A stretch of 19,147 nt of DNA from Spirochaetota bacterium (GTDB taxonomy: Bacteria; Spirochaetota; UBA12135; COTS27; JAFLEE01). The position numbers and the translations under genes were made by a program. How positions within the stretch are numbered: the first letter of the stretch is position 1; the number at the start of each line of letters is the position of its first letter. This document shows, piece after piece, positions 6,202 through 13,339 of this stretch. Where the stretch lies: NCBI GenBank assembly GCA_017302015.1, contig JAFLEE010000093.1, positions 1 through 19,147 on the forward strand. The letters are read 5' to 3'. The notes beneath the pieces were generated by a model, which saw nothing but the letters and a program-made list of their open reading frames with translations, had not been told where the DNA came from and searched no databases.

Positions 6202-6606
6202 ATGATCCGCATCCGCAGGCGCCTGCACGTCTCCACCGGCGTCAATATGACGGCCATGATCGATGTGCTCCTGGTGCTCATCCTCTTCTTCATGGTGTCC
6301 TCGACCCTGGTCAAGAGCCGGGGCTTGGCGGTGAAACTCCCCGAATCCAAGACCGCCGACAGCGAGACCCAGAACCTCCTCGTGGTGTCCATCCGCCAAG
6401 ACGGGCGCCTCTTCCTCAACGACGATCCGGTGGACGAGGGCCGCCTCGGCCCCCAACTCAAGGAGAAGCGCCTCGGCACCGGGCAGGGAACGGTCATCAT
6501 CCGCGGCGATCGGACCATCCCCTACGCGCGCATGGTGGAAGTCATGGATATCGCCCGAACCGCGGGCATGGAAAAAATTTCACTCGCCACGGTCCAGCGA
6601 AATTAG
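6202..6606 (+). CDS. exbD: ExbD/TolR-family proton-channel protein
   Basis: The product is 134 residues, of normal family length. A short basic N-terminus (MIRIRRRLHVSTG) is followed by one transmembrane helix, VNMTAMIDVLLVLILFFMVS, with the invariant channel aspartate at Asp21. The rest is the periplasmic ExbD domain, including VVSIRQDGRLFLNDDPV and VIIRGDRTIPYARMVEVMDI. ExbD works with ExbB to convert proton flow into movement of TonB or TolA. No ExbB/TolQ gene is beside it, although it is normally adjacent; it must be encoded elsewhere or supplied by a paralogue. No Shine-Dalgarno sequence is visible before the ATG. The tonB-like gene starts 8 bases after the stop. Confidence 0.88.
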   Translation: MIRIRRRLHVSTGVNMTAMIDVLLVLILFFMVSSTLVKSRGLAVKLPESKTADSETQNLLVVSIRQDGRLFLNDDPVDEGRLGPQLKEKRLGTGQGTVIIRGDRTIPYARMVEVMDIARTAGMEKISLATVQRN

Positions 6607-6614
6607 CTTTTAAA

Positions 6615-7475
6615 GTGGCTAGCCTCAGTTTGCGCTCGCTTTCCATCGGGCCCCGACGGGGGCCCCTCCCGGGGTTTCTGCTCCTCTCCCTGAGCCTCCA
6701 TCTGGTCGTGCTCTTCCTCTACGCGAACTTGGCCAAGCCGGACCTCCTCGTCACCCTGAAGCGCGGCGAAGTCGGGTTCGTCAACCTCGATACGCTGAAG
6801 GCCGCCATGGCCGCCAATGCGGGTCGTCCCACGAAGAGCGAGGCGGTTTCCGCCAAACGCGGGGGCGGGAAGGCCGGCCGCGCCGCGAGCGCCACCGGGG
6901 GGCCGCGGATTTCCCAGGGGGGCGCCCGGGATTTCTTCCGCTCTTCGCCCCTCGGCGAAGCATCGCCCTCTGAGTCCAGCGAGCGGGGCGCCAGCCGCGA
7001 TTTCTCGGGACTCGCCGGGGCCGCCCGAGCAGGCTCCGGAACGAGTTCCCAAGCTGGCCGCAGCGGGTATGAGGGGGGCCAAGCGGGCGCCACCGGCTTC
7101 GGCCGCGAGACGGCCGCCACGGGCAGCGGGGCGGGAGGGCCCGGCCGCGAGCGCGCCCCCGATGGCGGGGGCCAGGGCGGAAAGGGCGCCGCTTCGGCCA
7201 TCCGCTGGAACGACGGCAGCGACGTTCGCGCCGTGGTCCTCCAGCCCGATTTCGAATTGCCCGAGGAGCTCCGGGGGAAGGGCATCCGCGCGGAGGTCGT
7301 GGTGGCGGTGACCGTCGATGCGGAGGGCCGCGTCCTCTCCCCCGTGGTGACCGCCAGTTCCGGCAGCGGTCCCCTCGACCGCGCCGTCGTCGATACGGTC
7401 CGGCGCATCCAATTCCGAGCCGTGCAGGGAGCCCGGGTGTCCTATGGCACGATCCGCTACACCTTCCGCTACTAG
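6615..7475 (+). CDS. TonB-like energy transducer
   Basis: The product is 286 residues from a GTG at 6615, 8 bases after exbD. A longer frame upstream is only read-through over exbD. The single N-terminal transmembrane segment (residues ~19-40, FLLLSLSLHLVVLFLY) keeps the Ser-x3-His spacing (S25, H29) of E. coli TonB S16/H20, which is needed for coupling to ExbB/ExbD. Residues ~65-195 are a low-complexity Gly/Ala/Ser/Arg linker instead of the usual Pro-rich spacer. The C-terminus (~205-286) is a TonB_C domain: GIRAEVVVAVTVDAEGRVLS, then LDRAVVDTVRRIQFRAVQ and a final strand IRYTFRY. The tamB reading frame begins inside its last codons (32-base overlap), so the two are probably translationally coupled. 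Confidence 0.85.
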   Translation: MASLSLRSLSIGPRRGPLPGFLLLSLSLHLVVLFLYANLAKPDLLVTLKRGEVGFVNLDTLKAAMAANAGRPTKSEAVSAKRGGGKAGRAASATGGPRISQGGARDFFRSSPLGEASPSESSERGASRDFSGLAGAARAGSGTSSQAGRSGYEGGQAGATGFGRETAATGSGAGGPGRERAPDGGGQGGKGAASAIRWNDGSDVRAVVLQPDFELPEELRGKGIRAEVVVAVTVDAEGRVLSPVVTASSGSGPLDRAVVDTVRRIQFRAVQGARVSYGTIRYTFRY

Positions 7476-10400
7476 CCCCGCGGCGCGCTTCCCGGCCGAG
7501 GGATCGCCCGCCGCGTCGCGCTCCCGAAGGGTATGGGGCTGGCTTCGGCGCGCCATCTTGTTCTTCGGCGCCGCCATCCTTTTCGTCTACCTCGTGCTGC
7601 CGCTCGTGGTGGAACGGTCCCTGCGCATGGGCGACCGCCTGGGGTCGGCCCTGGGGATGGAACTCGACTGGAACGTGCTCCTCCTCTCCTGGTTCCGCGG
7701 CGAACTGCGGGTGCGGGGCGTGCGCGCCCGCGCCGGGCAATTCGACCTCGACGCCCGGGAACTCAGGCTCAGCTTCGATTGGGGGCGCCTGCTCGCGACG
7801 CGAAGCCCCATCGCCGCCCTCCAGGGGGGCGAACTCATCGAACCCTTGGTCACGCTCCATCCCGACGCCTCCCCGGGGACGGGCCGCGCCCTCCCCGATT
7901 CCGGAACCCTGGGATCTTCCATCGCCCCCGGGAAATCCCTCCTCCTCATGGCCTCCGAAGCCAAGGTGCGCGGCTTGGGCTTCGATCTCGACCTGCCGGT
8001 GGTCGCGCTCACGCTCACGGGCTTGGAGGGCCATCGGCTGCGCGCCGGACTGCGCATGGCGGCGGAGGGCGGGGATGTGAGCCTCCAAGGCACCCTCGAG
8101 GGCGAGGGCGGCGGCTTCGAGGGCGAAGCGGATTTCCGCACCGGCGCCTCCCGCGCGGAGCGGGTGAAATTCACCGGTCGACTCGAGCCCCAGGCTTTCC
8201 GGTTCATGGCCGAGGCAATGGACGGGGGAAGCGGCCTCCTCTATGAACGCCGTGGCCCGGGCCAGCCGGATCATTTCCGCTATTACCACGATTCCCGCCG
8301 CGTCGACGAGATCCTGCGCTGGATGGGGCGGGAGAAGGCGGTCACCGACGACCGCATGGCTTGGATCCTCAGCCGAACGGGCATCCGCCTCGGCGAGGGC
8401 GAAACCGTCTCCCGGGTCCATATCGAAAAGGACGGCGATCGATTCTGGGCCCGCGCGACGCTGAAGCGGAAAGACGGCGGGGAGCGACTCGGCTTCGTGG
8501 CGGAATCCCGGGATCCCGCGATGCTCCAATGGAACCTGGATTGGTCGGGCAGCGGCTACCTCGCCGCCCGCGGCACCCGCGAGAAGGACCATTGGGAGGC
8601 GCGTTTCGACCTGCGCGAAATGCGCCTGGGCGAACTGCCCGCCTCCGTCTCCGCCCAGGTGAGGGGCGCCGGGCCCCTGACCCTGCTCACCCTCCTTCCC
8701 GCGGATCCTTCCGCCCCGCCGATCCTCACCGCGCGCATCGAGGAGGTCGCCGATGCCCTCCTCATGTCCATCCCCTCCGCCCAGGGGCTCGAGGCCTCCG
8801 CGCGCTGGTCGAAAAAGGAAGGGAGACTGTCTTCCCTTTCCGCCAAGTTCGGCCATTTCGCCCTGCGCCCCTTCTCGGATATCCTCGGCGTGGCGTTCCT
8901 TCGCGAAGTCGCCCTCGACGGGAGCGTGCTCTGGGGCGCGGGAAACGAATTGAAGGTGGATCTCGGGGCCCGCCATACCGTGACGGCCCGGGACCGCGGG
9001 GGCTTGAAACTCCGCTGGACGCCCACTCGGCTGCTGCTGGACGAATGGCGCCTCGCCGATGGCGGGGTGCTTCGGGGCGATGCCGACCTCTCCGGCCAGG
9101 GCGGCCAGGCGCGGTTCCAACTCGAGCGGGGGGGGAAGATCCAGAGGTTCGAGGGGACCGCAGGGAGCCGCGGCGACCAGACGGTGCTTCGGCTGCGTGG
9201 CGTGGACCGGGGCGGCGAGGCGAACCTCGTCTTCGGGGGCGCCCAGGGGCCTTCAGTGAGCCTCAAGGCCTGGCCCTTGGGGCCCGCGCGCCTAAGCGGC
9301 GAGGCCGCCCTACGCACCGGGTTTTCCTCCACGGCCGCCCTGCGCGTCACGGGCAGCGCGAGACTCGAGCAATTCAGCCCGTGGGACCCCGCCACGCGCC
9401 TCGAGACCGAGTTCAGCGCCGGGCCGCTGGGCGCCGAACTGACCCATCTCCATCTCTTCGACGATGAGAATCATCTGTGGGGGATGGGCCAATTGGGCTG
9501 GGTGGAACGGCTCACCTACCGGGTGAGCCTAGGCGGGGTGAAGGACCAGGTCAGCTTGGAGGGCCAGGGAGAGTTCTCGGGCGGCGACCACCGGGGCCGG
9601 CTGGTGGCCCATAACCTCGACCACGCCTCGTGGAAGACCCCACTACGGCGTTTCGTTCGGGGGAAGGCGCGCATCCTCGCGGATTTGAGCGGCCCGGTCG
9701 CCGATCCGAACGTGCTCTTCCGCATGGTGCTCGATGATGTCCCCCTCGAGCGGGAGACCCACCGCATCACCACCGAGATCGAAAAATGGGGCGCTGCCTG
9801 GACGCTGCGGCGCCTCGATATCGAGCGCATCCTGCCCAACGGCAACCGGAAACTCGTCGCCCACGCGCTCAAGGGCCTTCTCGACCCGAATCGGGTCGAA
9901 GCCGCCCTGGAACTCGATGATTTTCCCCTGCTCTGGTCCACGAGCGGGCTCGCGACCTTCTGGCTCGATCGGACCGAACGGCGTGGATTCCTGCAGGTCG
10001 GCGGCCTCGTGCTCGATGGCAAGCCTCAGCGGGAATGGCTCACGGAATGGTCCTCTCCAGGCGGGATCATTCGGCTGAAGGCCCCCAGCGGCGACGGGGT
10101 CGAGGGGACGGTCCGCCGCGAGGGCCGCAAAGGGCTCCTCGACGCCCTCAAGGGGAGCGAAGCGGCCTCCAATTGGCGCATCGACGTGTCGCTGAAGCAG
10201 GGACGGGAGACGGCGGCGCGCCTCGACGGGCGCTTCTCCACCAACGAGCTCGACCTCGCCCTGGGCACCTCCCGCTTGCGCGCCTCCTACCTGCGCTGGC
10301 TCTTCCTCCTCACCGAGGAGGAGATCCCCGGCGGGGAACTCTTCAATATCGATCTCGCGGGCCGGCATTTCGAGAAGGTCAACGGGGCCGTCCATGTGGG

Positions 10401-11655
10401 GGGCACCCCCTCCCGCCCGATCCTCACCGGCCGCGCCCTCTTCTCCGGGAAATTGCGCTTCATGGGCGCGGGGGACCGCACCGAGCGCGCCCGCATCCCG
10501 GTGGAGATCGCCGACAATATCTTCACGATCCGCCGGGCGGAAGCGGCCTGGGCCGACGGCAGCATGGCCTTCGGCGACGGCACCGTCACCGCCCGGGCCT
10601 TAAACGGCGTCGAGGCCTTCGACCTCAAGTTCACCACCCGGGGCCCCGGCGTGCCCGGCAATTGGGACGGCTCCCGCTTCACCGTGCGCGCCAAGGTCGG
10701 CGGCGAAATCGCCCTCACGGGGAGCAGTTTCTATCCCCGCCTGCGCGGCGTCGTGCGACTCTCCGACGGCGTGCTCTCGGTGGAGAACCGGGGCGGCAAG
10801 AGCGAGGATTGGGCGCTGCGCCAGCGGCGCTTCTTCAACCGCATCGAATGGGATGTGGGGCTGGAGGCCGGGGCGCGCATGAAACTCGAGAGCGCCCTCT
10901 TCGACCTCACCGCGGAGGCCGGCAGCGCGGCCCGCTTCGCCGGGACGCTCTACAACGACGAGTGGTCGCTGGCGGGGTCGGTGACCGCCAAGTCGGGGAC
11001 CTACACCCACCAAGGCAGCGATTTCCGCATCAAGAACCTCACCCTCAATTTCCCCAAGGGCGAGGGCTCCTTCAACCCCTACGTCGACCTGGAGGCCTCC
11101 ACCCGGGCCCGGGAGGCGGGGAACGTCACCGTGGAGATCATCCTCAGCAAGAAGGGTCGGCTCCTTGACGATAACGCGAGGTTCACCTCCTCCCCGGGCC
11201 GCACCCCCGACGAGATCAAGACGCTCATGGGCTGGTTGGACCCCCGGGAGAAGACCGCCGGCGCCAGCGTATCCACCGCCACCGGCAGCCGCGCCGTGGC
11301 GAATACCATCCTCTTCCGGCCATTGGAGCGATCCCTACGCCGGGCCCTCGGTTTGGACTACGTGCGCATCGACACCGATCTCCTGGCGATGGCGCAGAAC
11401 GCCCGGGGCGGGGGATCCAACCTGACCACCACCCTGTCCTTCGGCAAGTACCTCACCGAGAGCCTCTTCCTCCAGAGCGACTTCAATTTCGCCATGGGCT
11501 CGAGCAATAGCCTGGGGGGCGCGCTCAACCTGGAATACGACCTGGGCGCCTTCAACCTCGGCACCCGCTTCGAGATCCGCGACTTCAACCGCATGCGCCT
11601 CGGGCCGAACCTGATGGACCTGAGCATCCGCCTCGACAAGAACTGGAGTTTTTAG
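7444..11655 (+). CDS. tamB: TamB-type AsmA-like inter-membrane bridge protein
   Basis: The product is 1403 residues, close to the usual TamB size. The ATG at 7444 overlaps the end of the tonB-like gene. One transmembrane anchor (residues ~36-55, AILFFGAAILFVYLVLPLVV) is followed by a very long beta-rich periplasmic region that begins with the AsmA-like VERSLRMGDRLGSALGMELD. The C-terminal ~400 residues are the TamB/DUF490 domain, with recognisable LRGVVRLSDGVLSVENRG, GTYTHQGSDFRIKNLTLNFP, SSPGRTPDEIKTLMGWLDP and ALGLDYVRIDTDLL. It ends in ...NWSF. TamB and its relatives form hydrophobic grooves spanning the periplasm and carry phospholipids toward the outer membrane, or help outer-membrane protein assembly with a BamA-family partner. 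No bamA/tamA gene lies in the window. The operon with exbD and a tonB-like gene is unusual. Confidence 0.88.
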   Translation: MARSATPSATSPAARFPAEGSPAASRSRRVWGWLRRAILFFGAAILFVYLVLPLVVERSLRMGDRLGSALGMELDWNVLLLSWFRGELRVRGVRARAGQFDLDARELRLSFDWGRLLATRSPIAALQGGELIEPLVTLHPDASPGTGRALPDSGTLGSSIAPGKSLLLMASEAKVRGLGFDLDLPVVALTLTGLEGHRLRAGLRMAAEGGDVSLQGTLEGEGGGFEGEADFRTGASRAERVKFTGRLEPQAFRFMAEAMDGGSGLLYERRGPGQPDHFRYYHDSRRVDEILRWMGREKAVTDDRMAWILSRTGIRLGEGETVSRVHIEKDGDRFWARATLKRKDGGERLGFVAESRDPAMLQWNLDWSGSGYLAARGTREKDHWEARFDLREMRLGELPASVSAQVRGAGPLTLLTLLPADPSAPPILTARIEEVADALLMSIPSAQGLEASARWSKKEGRLSSLSAKFGHFALRPFSDILGVAFLREVALDGSVLWGAGNELKVDLGARHTVTARDRGGLKLRWTPTRLLLDEWRLADGGVLRGDADLSGQGGQARFQLERGGKIQRFEGTAGSRGDQTVLRLRGVDRGGEANLVFGGAQGPSVSLKAWPLGPARLSGEAALRTGFSSTAALRVTGSARLEQFSPWDPATRLETEFSAGPLGAELTHLHLFDDENHLWGMGQLGWVERLTYRVSLGGVKDQVSLEGQGEFSGGDHRGRLVAHNLDHASWKTPLRRFVRGKARILADLSGPVADPNVLFRMVLDDVPLERETHRITTEIEKWGAAWTLRRLDIERILPNGNRKLVAHALKGLLDPNRVEAALELDDFPLLWSTSGLATFWLDRTERRGFLQVGGLVLDGKPQREWLTEWSSPGGIIRLKAPSGDGVEGTVRREGRKGLLDALKGSEAASNWRIDVSLKQGRETAARLDGRFSTNELDLALGTSRLRASYLRWLFLLTEEEIPGGELFNIDLAGRHFEKVNGAVHVGGTPSRPILTGRALFSGKLRFMGAGDRTERARIPVEIADNIFTIRRAEAAWADGSMAFGDGTVTARALNGVEAFDLKFTTRGPGVPGNWDGSRFTVRAKVGGEIALTGSSFYPRLRGVVRLSDGVLSVENRGGKSEDWALRQRRFFNRIEWDVGLEAGARMKLESALFDLTAEAGSAARFAGTLYNDEWSLAGSVTAKSGTYTHQGSDFRIKNLTLNFPKGEGSFNPYVDLEASTRAREAGNVTVEIILSKKGRLLDDNARFTSSPGRTPDEIKTLMGWLDPREKTAGASVSTATGSRAVANTILFRPLERSLRRALGLDYVRIDTDLLAMAQNARGGGSNLTTTLSFGKYLTESLFLQSDFNFAMGSSNSLGGALNLEYDLGAFNLGTRFEIRDFNRMRLGPNLMDLSIRLDKNWSF

Positions 11656-12140
11656 CCCTTGCCGAGGGCGGCCGCGTCGTCTTCGAGGATCTTCTCCGCC
11701 TGCTTCTTCTGGAACGCCAGCACGGCCTGGTGCACGGACGGGTCGAATTGGCCGAAGAGTTTGGCGGCGAAGAGCGCGGCGTTCACCGGCTCGAGGATGA
11801 CCGCCGGCGCGATGCCCGAAGGCATGCGAAGCGATGAGAAGACATCGGCCCCGGCGAAGGAATCCGACGGGGGAGGGCAGGCGAGCACGGGGGCGCTCAC
11901 GGCGCCGTCGGTGAACCCGCTGAGCGCATTGCTGCGCCCGGCCACGGTGATGTAGAGCCGCGGCCGGCCGCTGGCTTCGTAGGCGCGCACGAGCTTCAGG
12001 GCGTGCTCGGCGGTCTTATGGGCGGAGCCGATGCGCAGCACGGCCTCGAGGCCGAAGCCCCGCACGGCGGAGGCGATTTTCTCGCAATGCTCCAGGTCGG
12101 CCTTGGAGCCCATGAGGATGATGACGAGGGGTTGGGCCAT
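11652..12140 (-). CDS. purE: PurE, class II 5-aminoimidazole ribonucleotide carboxylase
   Basis: The product is 162 residues; the ATG is preceded by AAGGAAG about 8 bases upstream. The core motifs are MGSKADLEHCEKI, IGSAHKTAEHALKL, ITVAGRSNALSGF, and CPPPSDSFAGADVFSSLRMP. The AGRSN loop and CPP...SSLRMPSG block are those of class II PurE (AIR carboxylase), as in animal PAICS and characterised in Treponema denticola. They differ from the AGGAAHLPG of class I N5-CAIR mutase. It should therefore carboxylate AIR directly with CO2 and not need PurK. It follows purC by 22 bases in the same operon, so steps 6 and 7 of purine synthesis (CAIR, then SAICAR) are encoded together. Its stop codon overlaps that of convergent tamB by two bases. 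Confidence 0.93.
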   Translation of the reverse strand: MAQPLVIILMGSKADLEHCEKIASAVRGFGLEAVLRIGSAHKTAEHALKLVRAYEASGRPRLYITVAGRSNALSGFTDGAVSAPVLACPPPSDSFAGADVFSSLRMPSGIAPAVILEPVNAALFAAKLFGQFDPSVHQAVLAFQKKQAEKILEDDAAALGKG

Positions 12141-12162
12141 GGGTTCTTCCTTGGGGCGGGGG

Positions 12163-13140
12163 TCAGGCCAGAAGGCCCGCCTTCTTCAAGTTCGCGGAAA
12201 GCCGGGGTTCGACCGGGTAGGCGCCGGGTTCGAAGGCCTTGCCGGTGAGCATTTCGTAAATGGTGATGTAGCGCAGGCTGGCCCGGGCCCAGAGGGAAGG
12301 ATCCATGGGGGGGATGGGGCCGTCGCCGCGGTAGCCCTTCTCGGCGTAGGCGAGGCGCACGAATTCCTTGTCGAAGTTCTCCGGTTCTTCGCCCGCCGCG
12401 GTGCGCGCGGCATAGGTGTCGGCCTTCCAGAATCGGGAGGAGTCTGGGGTGTGCACCTCGTCGATGAGCATCACGCGGCCGTCGGGGGCGCGGCCGAATT
12501 CGTACTTGGTGTCGACGAGGATGAGCCCGGCCTTGGCCGCCACCTGTTGGCCGCGCCGAAAGATGGCGAGGGCCGCCGCCTGTACCTGGTTCCACGTCTT
12601 CTCATCAAGAAGGCCCTTCTCGACGACCTCGGCGCAGGTGAGGCGCTCGTCGTGGCCCGTGGCGCCGCCCTTGGTGGTCGGGGTGATGATGGGCTCGGGC
12701 AGGGCCTGGTTTTTTTTCAGGCCCTCGGGGAAGGTGTACCCGTAAATGTCCCGTTCGCCCAGGGAATAGCGGTACCACAGGGCGGTGGAGGTCACCCCCG
12801 TGATATAGCCGCGCACGATCACCTCGACGAGGAAGGGTTCGACCACCGTGACGAGGGACGCGTTGGGATCGGGGACGGAGAGGATGTGGTTGGGGATGAT
12901 ATCCGCGGTTTCCGAGAACCACCAGGCGGCCAATTGGTTGAGCACCTGCCCCTTATAGGGCACCCGGGCGAGGACGCGGTCGAAGGCGGACAAACGGTCG
13001 GTGGTGACGATGAGGCGTCCTTTGCCCGACGCCTCGTACCAGTCGCGCACCTTGCCGAGGGTCCGGCCGGGGAGGGGGAGTTTCGTCTCGTCCAGAGCGG
13101 ACGGGAGGAGGTCTTGGATCGCCTTTTCGGATGGTTTCAT
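12163..13140 (-). CDS. purC: SAICAR synthetase (phosphoribosylaminoimidazole-succinocarboxamide synthase)
   Basis: The product is 325 residues, the longer (yeast Ade1-like) form and not the ~240-residue E. coli form. The ATG lies 8 bases after GAGG, across a run of C. Signature stretches are LGKVRDWYEASGKGRLIVTT, DRLSAFDRVLARVPYKGQVL, VRGYITGVTSTALWYRY, ITPTTKGGATGHDE, DTKYEFGRAPDGRVMLIDEV, and HTPDSSRFW. It couples ATP hydrolysis to joining CAIR and aspartate, giving SAICAR. It is the first gene of the purC-purE operon and has a plausible promoter about 50 bases upstream. The gene is intact and nothing in it looks unusual. Confidence 0.95.
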   Translation of the reverse strand: MKPSEKAIQDLLPSALDETKLPLPGRTLGKVRDWYEASGKGRLIVTTDRLSAFDRVLARVPYKGQVLNQLAAWWFSETADIIPNHILSVPDPNASLVTVVEPFLVEVIVRGYITGVTSTALWYRYSLGERDIYGYTFPEGLKKNQALPEPIITPTTKGGATGHDERLTCAEVVEKGLLDEKTWNQVQAAALAIFRRGQQVAAKAGLILVDTKYEFGRAPDGRVMLIDEVHTPDSSRFWKADTYAARTAAGEEPENFDKEFVRLAYAEKGYRGDGPIPPMDPSLWARASLRYITIYEMLTGKAFEPGAYPVEPRLSANLKKAGLLA

Positions 13141-13184
13141 GGGGGGGGCCTCGACGCCGGTTTCGGTTCGACCAGCGCGTTCAT

Positions 13185-13213
13185 AGCGTAACCGTACCGG
13201 GTTAAAAATTCAA
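13185..13213 (-). promoter_or_regulatory. putative promoter of purC-purE
   Basis: On the minus strand TTGAAT (complement of 13208-13213) and TACGCT (13185-13190) are separated by 17 bases, about 45 bases before the purC start, in the only AT-rich patch of the purC/CHASE4 gap. No purine riboswitch fold was recognised here. Confidence 0.4.
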
Positions 13214-13339
13214 ATCCTCGCGGGGGCGGCCGAGTCCCCGGCGCCTCGGGAGCGTTTCGGGGGCTACGCGCGGCACTTGCGTAAACCGGTTTCTGAAACC
13301 AAACTACAGGAGCAATCGTCCTCGGCTCCCCCCGCTTCC

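Noticed and set aside
6186-6614. Upstream extension of the tonB-like frame across exbD
   Set aside because: The extension is a His/Arg/Pro-rich out-of-frame reading of exbD; the GTG at 6615 gives a normal TonB start just before the membrane helix.
6781-9120. Long minus-strand frame (779 codons) opposite tonB and tamB
   Set aside because: Antisense shadow of GC-rich coding sequence, with Arg/Pro/Gly-rich translation and no recognisable motif.
12031-13191. Plus-strand frame (386 codons) opposite purC
   Set aside because: purC on the minus strand is unambiguous; the plus-strand translation is a shadow.
13141-13339. Purine riboswitch upstream of purC
   Set aside because: The gap is short and I could not find the conserved purine-aptamer loops or a matching three-way junction; only a simple promoter is visible.
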